The notes below the pieces were generated by a model. The model was not told the DNA's origin. It searched no databases and saw nothing but the letters and a program-made list of their open reading frames with translations. A program made the position numbers and the translations under genes. From Verrucomicrobiota bacterium (GTDB lineage: Bacteria > Verrucomicrobiota > Verrucomicrobiia > Chthoniobacterales > JAFAMB01): a stretch of 6,898 bases of DNA. This document shows, one piece after another, positions 6,197-6,898 of this stretch. The stretch's first letter is position 1, and each line of letters starts with the position of its first letter. The DNA lies in contig JAFAXJ010000501.1 in NCBI GenBank assembly GCA_019241095.1, positions 1 through 6,898 of the forward strand, given 5' to 3'.

Positions 6197-6898
6197 TCAG
6201 AAATGCCGGTTGCCGTTCGAGCGAGGCTTTGAGTTGCCCCGTTTAGTCGCATGTTCATTTATGCTCGAAAGAAACTGCTTCAAGACAGGAGAACCGTTCG
6301 CCTCGCGATAACCGACGGACAGATCGATCTTCGGCGTGAAACCGCTAAGGCGGCGAGTTGTGACTGAACTGGGAAGAAAGGTTTTGGCGTAGGCGGGCAG
6401 GAGCGCTACGCCGCCTGTCGAAACGATGAGAGACATGATTCCGCCCAAATTGTCCACTTCGTGACTCGGCTTGATGTTTACGCCGCTCTTTTTCAAATAC
6501 CGGTCGATGGCCAATCGCAGAGCGGGCGGCCGCCCGGAAGTGCTCATAGCAGTCCCGGAAATGCTAAGAAAAGTTTCGCCCGCGACTTCCTGTAAGCTGA
6601 TGGCGGTTCTTTTGGCCAGGCGATGATCCTTGGGCAGAAAAACCTTGAGAGGCTCCTCGGTAAGAAGAAGATACTTCAGCCCGGGACCTCCATCTTCCTG
6701 GCGAAGAAAAGCGACATCGATCAACGCCTGGGAGAGTGCCGCTGCAAGCTGAGGCGAATTCCGGCGTGGAGATTACCACGTGAATTTTAGGCAGATCATT
6801 ACGCAGGACAGCCAAGGACTTGGGAATCCACGTCGAGTCATGGCCAATCATGAACCCCAAAGTGAAGGCGGGCTTGGTAGAGTTCGCTATCTGTCGCA
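6197..6898 (-). pseudogene. LysR-family regulator, effector-binding domain, frameshifted and partial
   Basis: The C-terminal effector domain of a LysR-type transcriptional regulator lies here in two reading frames. The upstream frame (6896 to about 6759) reads KPAFTLGFMIGHDSTWIPKS and then LPKIHVVISTPE, the first strand and helix of the domain. The downstream frame (about 6758 to 6197) continues with PQLAAALSQALIDVAFL, PLKVFLPKDHRLAKR and GGIMSLIVSTGGVALLPAYA, all standard LysR positions, and ends at TGA 6197-6199. Removing one base in GAATTC (6756-6761) would join them as STPESPQLAAAL, the expected family text. The helix-turn-helix domain is beyond the right edge. It may be a true pseudogene or a sequencing/assembly error; the rest of the domain shows no decay. 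The domain looks closest to the BenM/HcaR-like group, which is tentative. Nothing here shows its target. Confidence 0.8.

Noticed and set aside
6722..6724. TTG as a real start of a short 175-residue LysR-domain protein
   Set aside because: The sequence just upstream in this frame and the neighbouring frame still encode conserved LysR domain text, so this is an internal codon of a frameshifted gene.
6770..6788. CACGTG core resembling the centre of parS
   Set aside because: The flanks do not form the palindrome and match few consensus bases; it lies in the LysR coding sequence.

Overview
The window looks like chromosomal DNA from a Gram-negative-type bacterium of moderate GC content. A lipoprotein signal with a lipobox, an MFS transporter, a chromosomal-type ParB and densely packed co-directional genes all point this way. 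The taxon cannot be fixed from sequence alone. The short LipM-like lipoyl transferase and the ParB / peptidase-like / glutaredoxin / membrane-protein order lean my guess toward the Verrucomicrobia or a related PVC lineage, but this is a weak inference. I see no rRNA, tRNA, CRISPR array, insertion sequence or phage gene.

Layout. (1) 1-2763, minus strand: a tight three-gene unit read right to left. It holds an MFS transporter, a LipM/LplA-family octanoyl/lipoyl transferase (20-nt overlap with the transporter gene), and a sensor histidine kinase with an N-terminal cyclic-nucleotide-binding domain (11-nt gap), which runs off the left edge at its ATPase domain. (2) 2764-3103: a divergent intergenic region of about 340 bp with no convincing gene. 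(3) 3104-6069, plus strand: a four-gene operon of parB, a glutaminyl-cyclase-like M28-fold lipoprotein, a CPWC glutaredoxin, and a three-TM membrane protein of unknown function. The last three genes are joined by ATGA and TAATG stop/start overlaps. (4) 6070-6196: a convergent intergenic region with an imperfect hairpin. (5) 6197-6898, minus strand: the effector-binding part of a LysR-family regulator, broken by an apparent single-base frameshift at an EcoRI-type sequence near 6756-6761. Its DNA-binding domain lies beyond the right edge.

The most interesting part is the ParB operon. ParB has its CTP-binding boxes, but no parA is adjacent. It is followed by a lipoprotein that keeps the glutaminyl-cyclase/M28 framework while two of the three expected zinc ligands and the catalytic glutamate are replaced (Glu-Glu to Ala-Asn, His to Asn). 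That suggests a non-catalytic, possibly binding, role at the cell envelope. The tightly coupled glutaredoxin and orphan membrane protein make this a candidate uncharacterised envelope/redox module co-expressed with a chromosome-partition protein.
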